This document shows, piece after piece, positions 42,620 through 44,500 of a DNA stretch of 44,500 bases. Made by a program: the position numbers and the translations under genes. A model generated the notes under the pieces. It searched no databases, was not told the DNA's origin, and was given only the letters and a program-made list of their open reading frames with translations. Each line of letters opens with the position of its first letter. Positions within the stretch are counted from its first letter, which is position 1. The stretch is from Neolewinella agarilytica (GTDB lineage: Bacteria; Bacteroidota; Bacteroidia; Chitinophagales; Saprospiraceae). The DNA is taken from positions 1 to 44,500 of the forward strand of contig NZ_FOFB01000040.1 of NCBI RefSeq assembly GCF_900110645.1. The letters are read 5' to 3'.

Positions 42620-44047
42620 CTACTTAAAGCGCTCGTCCAGCCAGCTACCAATGACCTCCAGCGCCGACTCGTCAAAAGTAGTCTCGATGGTACCATATTC
42701 TGTCGGTGCGCCCGTATCCGCCGGTTGGAACAAGTGATTCAACTCCATTAATGGAACCACCGTAGCGTCGGGATTTCCGCTAAAGGCCATCGCTTCGGAG
42801 ATGGCGTTGAGATTCATCAGTGCCGGTACCTGCGTGTCTTTCATCCCGTTGATCGCCAGCAACGGCACTTTGAGTTCCCGAAGGTATTCCTGCGGGTTGA
42901 AGGCAATGAAATAACGCATCCAGGGAGAGGAAAGCGGCTTGACGTACTGCGCATTAAATGCGCGCGGGTCAACGATGCTCTTACGCAGTGCTTCTGGTAA
43001 ATTATCGAGTTGCTCTTCGAAAACGCCGTATAGCCCTTCGACGTATTCTTCCTGATTGAGCTGGGTATTATCCTTAATCCAGGCGTAGGCCGCCCGGAGT
43101 GCCGGTTCATCGCGTTTGATCACCATCTCAGGCATTCCCATGGATAGTGCCACCTGCCGGCGCTGCTCCAACATCAGGCTATCAATGCTAACTGCGGGAG
43201 CGGCGAGCAGCAGCAGAAAATCAAGCTCGCCGTCAGCAGCTGCCACAACGGGGGCAATCATTCCTCCCTCACTGTGGCCGGCTACGCCGACCGATACGTT
43301 CTTCAGCTCTTTGCGGGTACGCAGATAACGAACGGCGGCCCAGGCGTCTTTGCTCAGATCGTCCGTAGTGGCTGAAGCGAAGTCGCCGGTACTCTCCGCC
43401 ACCCCGCGCTCATCATAGCGCAGCACCGCGTAGCCGCGGCGGGTCAGGAAGTCGCTCAGCACCAGAAACGGGCTGTGATTGATCTGGCTGCCGAGGTAGG
43501 CATTCCGGTCCTGCGGCCCGGAGCCGGACACCAGTACGATCATCGCTTTTGGCTTTCCTTTTTGTGGCATGGTTAATTCTCCCGCCAGGGTGACACCGTC
43601 CGCACCACCGGAAAAAGAAACGGCTTCCCGCTGGTAGGGAAAGCTCGTCGGTTCCTGCTGCCGCTGCTGAATCGTGATGGGCCCTTCGCTGATGGGGAAG
43701 CCATCCGGCCGGTGGCGGGTGAATGTGAGGGGGAAGTCTACGTTTGCCTGATTAAAAACACCTTTGACCTGTTTGCCGTTCTGCACCCCGTCAAAAGTGA
43801 TGCCCAGAACTTCTACCTCGAAGTGCAGCTTTTGGCCATCAAAGGTGATGGCGTTCATCTCCATCCGCCGGCCAGCGACCGTAGGATCAAGCATCGCGCC
43901 CTGCCAGTTTCCATCGGCGTTTTTTAATTCCAGCTTCATGGGCAGCTTGGTCCCCATTGCATCGAGGATGGCAAACCAGTCTCCTTCCACCTGAGCGGTG
44001 GCGGTCAGGGATAGAGAAAAGAGGATACTAAAGAGTAGGTAACGCAT
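42620..44047 (-). CDS. Secreted alpha/beta hydrolase (acyl-peptidase/esterase-like)
   Basis: The 475-residue protein has a signal peptide (LLFSILFSLSLTATAQ), an N-terminal beta-barrel-like domain (about 20-115), and an alpha/beta hydrolase domain with oxyanion-region motif VLVSGSGPQDRN, nucleophile S259 in GHSEGG, an acid probably in AINGMKDTQVP, and a C-terminal His in ELNHLF. This two-domain layout is common in Bacteroidota for enzymes annotated as S9-type peptidases or esterases. The substrate is unknown. It probably acts in the periplasm. Confidence 0.92.
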   Translation of the reverse strand: MRYLLFSILFSLSLTATAQVEGDWFAILDAMGTKLPMKLELKNADGNWQGAMLDPTVAGRRMEMNAITFDGQKLHFEVEVLGITFDGVQNGKQVKGVFNQANVDFPLTFTRHRPDGFPISEGPITIQQRQQEPTSFPYQREAVSFSGGADGVTLAGELTMPQKGKPKAMIVLVSGSGPQDRNAYLGSQINHSPFLVLSDFLTRRGYAVLRYDERGVAESTGDFASATTDDLSKDAWAAVRYLRTRKELKNVSVGVAGHSEGGMIAPVVAAADGELDFLLLLAAPAVSIDSLMLEQRRQVALSMGMPEMVIKRDEPALRAAYAWIKDNTQLNQEEYVEGLYGVFEEQLDNLPEALRKSIVDPRAFNAQYVKPLSSPWMRYFIAFNPQEYLRELKVPLLAINGMKDTQVPALMNLNAISEAMAFSGNPDATVVPLMELNHLFQPADTGAPTEYGTIETTFDESALEVIGSWLDERFK

Positions 44048-44212
44048 GTATCAGGGAATATTTCTGGTCGCCGGAAATGGCGGGGGTGATCGTAAGGGTA
44101 AGACGAGGAATAGCTTGGGTTGTCACGTTTTATGGGGCGAATTGGTTTTAACCACAGAGGTACGCAGAGGTTAGCACAGAGGTTCACGGAGGGCTGCTGC
44201 GCAGCGTAGGCT

Positions 44213-44464
44213 TTAAACGAAATCGCTCGGTTCTTCGTCTTCCAGGCGGTAGGCGTAGACAATGGGGATGATGGAGATCACGGCAATAATGGAAAGCATC
44301 ACGACGGTAATCGTACCGCCGGAAAACAGGAGTCCGTTTAGCACCATCAGCGCTCCTCCGGCCAAAAACAAGGGGCCGGCGTAGCGGTGGGTCTTTTCCC
44401 ATTTGGCTTGTATCCTTGCGTACCACGAAGTTAAGCTAGTTTGACGGCCAGAGGAGGAGCTTGT
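44213..44464 (-). pseudogene. SdpI-like membrane protein fragment without a clear start
   Basis: The open frame of 83 codons contains GRQTSLTS...AKWEKTHRYAG, the typical SdpI-family signature, then two membrane helices (PLFLAGGALMVLNGLLF and ITVVMLSIIAVISIIPIVYAY) and a hydrophilic end. Upstream it meets a stop (44465-44467), and no ATG, GTG or TTG precedes the signature. SdpI proteins normally have an N-terminal membrane segment before it. I read this as an N-terminally truncated or frameshifted copy; the edge of the window prevents a firm call. Confidence 0.5.
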
Positions 44465-44498
44465 TTAGCTGGTGCTTGACACCGAAGCGAAGTTTTTC
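44436..44498 (-). CDS. Possible C-terminus of a gene entering from the right edge
   Basis: Twenty codons ending in TAG (EKLRFGVKHQLNKLLLWPSN) form an open frame that runs off the window. Too little is visible to name it; it may be a chance frame overlapping the SdpI-like fragment. Confidence 0.2.
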   Translation of the reverse strand, partial: EKLRFGVKHQLNKLLLWPSN

Positions 44499-44500
44499 CC

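Noticed and set aside
42228..42737. 169-codon plus-strand frame near rpsF
   Set aside because: It arises from GC-rich tandem repeats and the 3' end of the hydrolase on the other strand.
44150..44195. CCACAGAGG-type short repeats before the SdpI fragment
   Set aside because: ACAGAGG/GCAGAGG repeats like this are widespread intergenic sequence in many bacteria; nothing specific can be inferred from one copy.

Overview
The window looks like a chromosomal segment of a Bacteroidota bacterium, most likely of the Saprospiria/Lewinella type (inference). Supporting signs are type IX secretion/gliding genes (gldL, gldM, gldN), a T9SS C-terminal sorting domain, a giant SprB-like surface protein, promoters of the TTTG...TAnnTTTG class, the rpsF-rpsR-rplI order, and the scarcity of obvious Shine-Dalgarno sites.

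Layout. Positions 3-10064 (minus) hold the N-terminal 3354 codons of a giant secreted adhesin whose C-terminus lies beyond the left edge. It is followed by an ABC exporter, mscL, a DUF4293 protein and sppA (minus). Next come a divergent queA paralogue (plus), a sulfatase, an nhaD/lipoprotein pair, a mannose-1-phosphate guanylyltransferase, trmD and a membrane protein (minus). At 23.7-26.9 kb (plus) lies a redox-signalling pair: a cyclic-nucleotide-binding histidine kinase and a receiver-glutaredoxin-like-flavoprotein fusion. A hydrolase-OsmC fusion follows. gldL-gldM-gldN (minus) lie at 28.6-32.1 kb without gldK beside them. A collapsed T9SS-cargo pseudogene comes next. From 36.8 kb on are a small basic protein, canonical queA, a MacB-like permease, a lipoprotein with a cysteine-rich ORF at its 3' end, the ribosomal operon rpsF-rpsR-rplI, a GC-rich tandem repeat, an alpha/beta hydrolase and a damaged SdpI-like fragment at the right edge.

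The most interesting part is 33.0-36.8 kb. A Ro60/TROVE gene (rsr) is preceded, on the same strand, by what I read as a Y RNA: a tRNA-like core with D, anticodon and T arms but no acceptor helix, enclosed by a 14-bp and a 6-bp flanking helix. Four tRNA or tRNA-like genes (Arg ACG, a class-I-shaped tRNA with the Leu anticodon CAG, a mismatched Phe GAA, and Gln TTG) lie between the Y RNA and rsr. The Y RNA ends three bases before the tRNA-Arg, so tRNA processing could release it. A divergently transcribed protein with a possible C-terminal helix-turn-helix and palindromic upstream DNA flanks the array. No RNA ligase (rtcB) is in the window.

The secretion and adhesin parts fit together: GldL/GldM form the inner-membrane motor and GldN part of the periplasmic ring of the T9SS that would export the giant adhesin, the remnant cargo and probably other surface proteins. 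Intergenic regions also carry a dispersed short element with core GCACCTGCG, at least ten copies in both orientations. One copy is translated in frame in the linker of the hydrolase-OsmC fusion.
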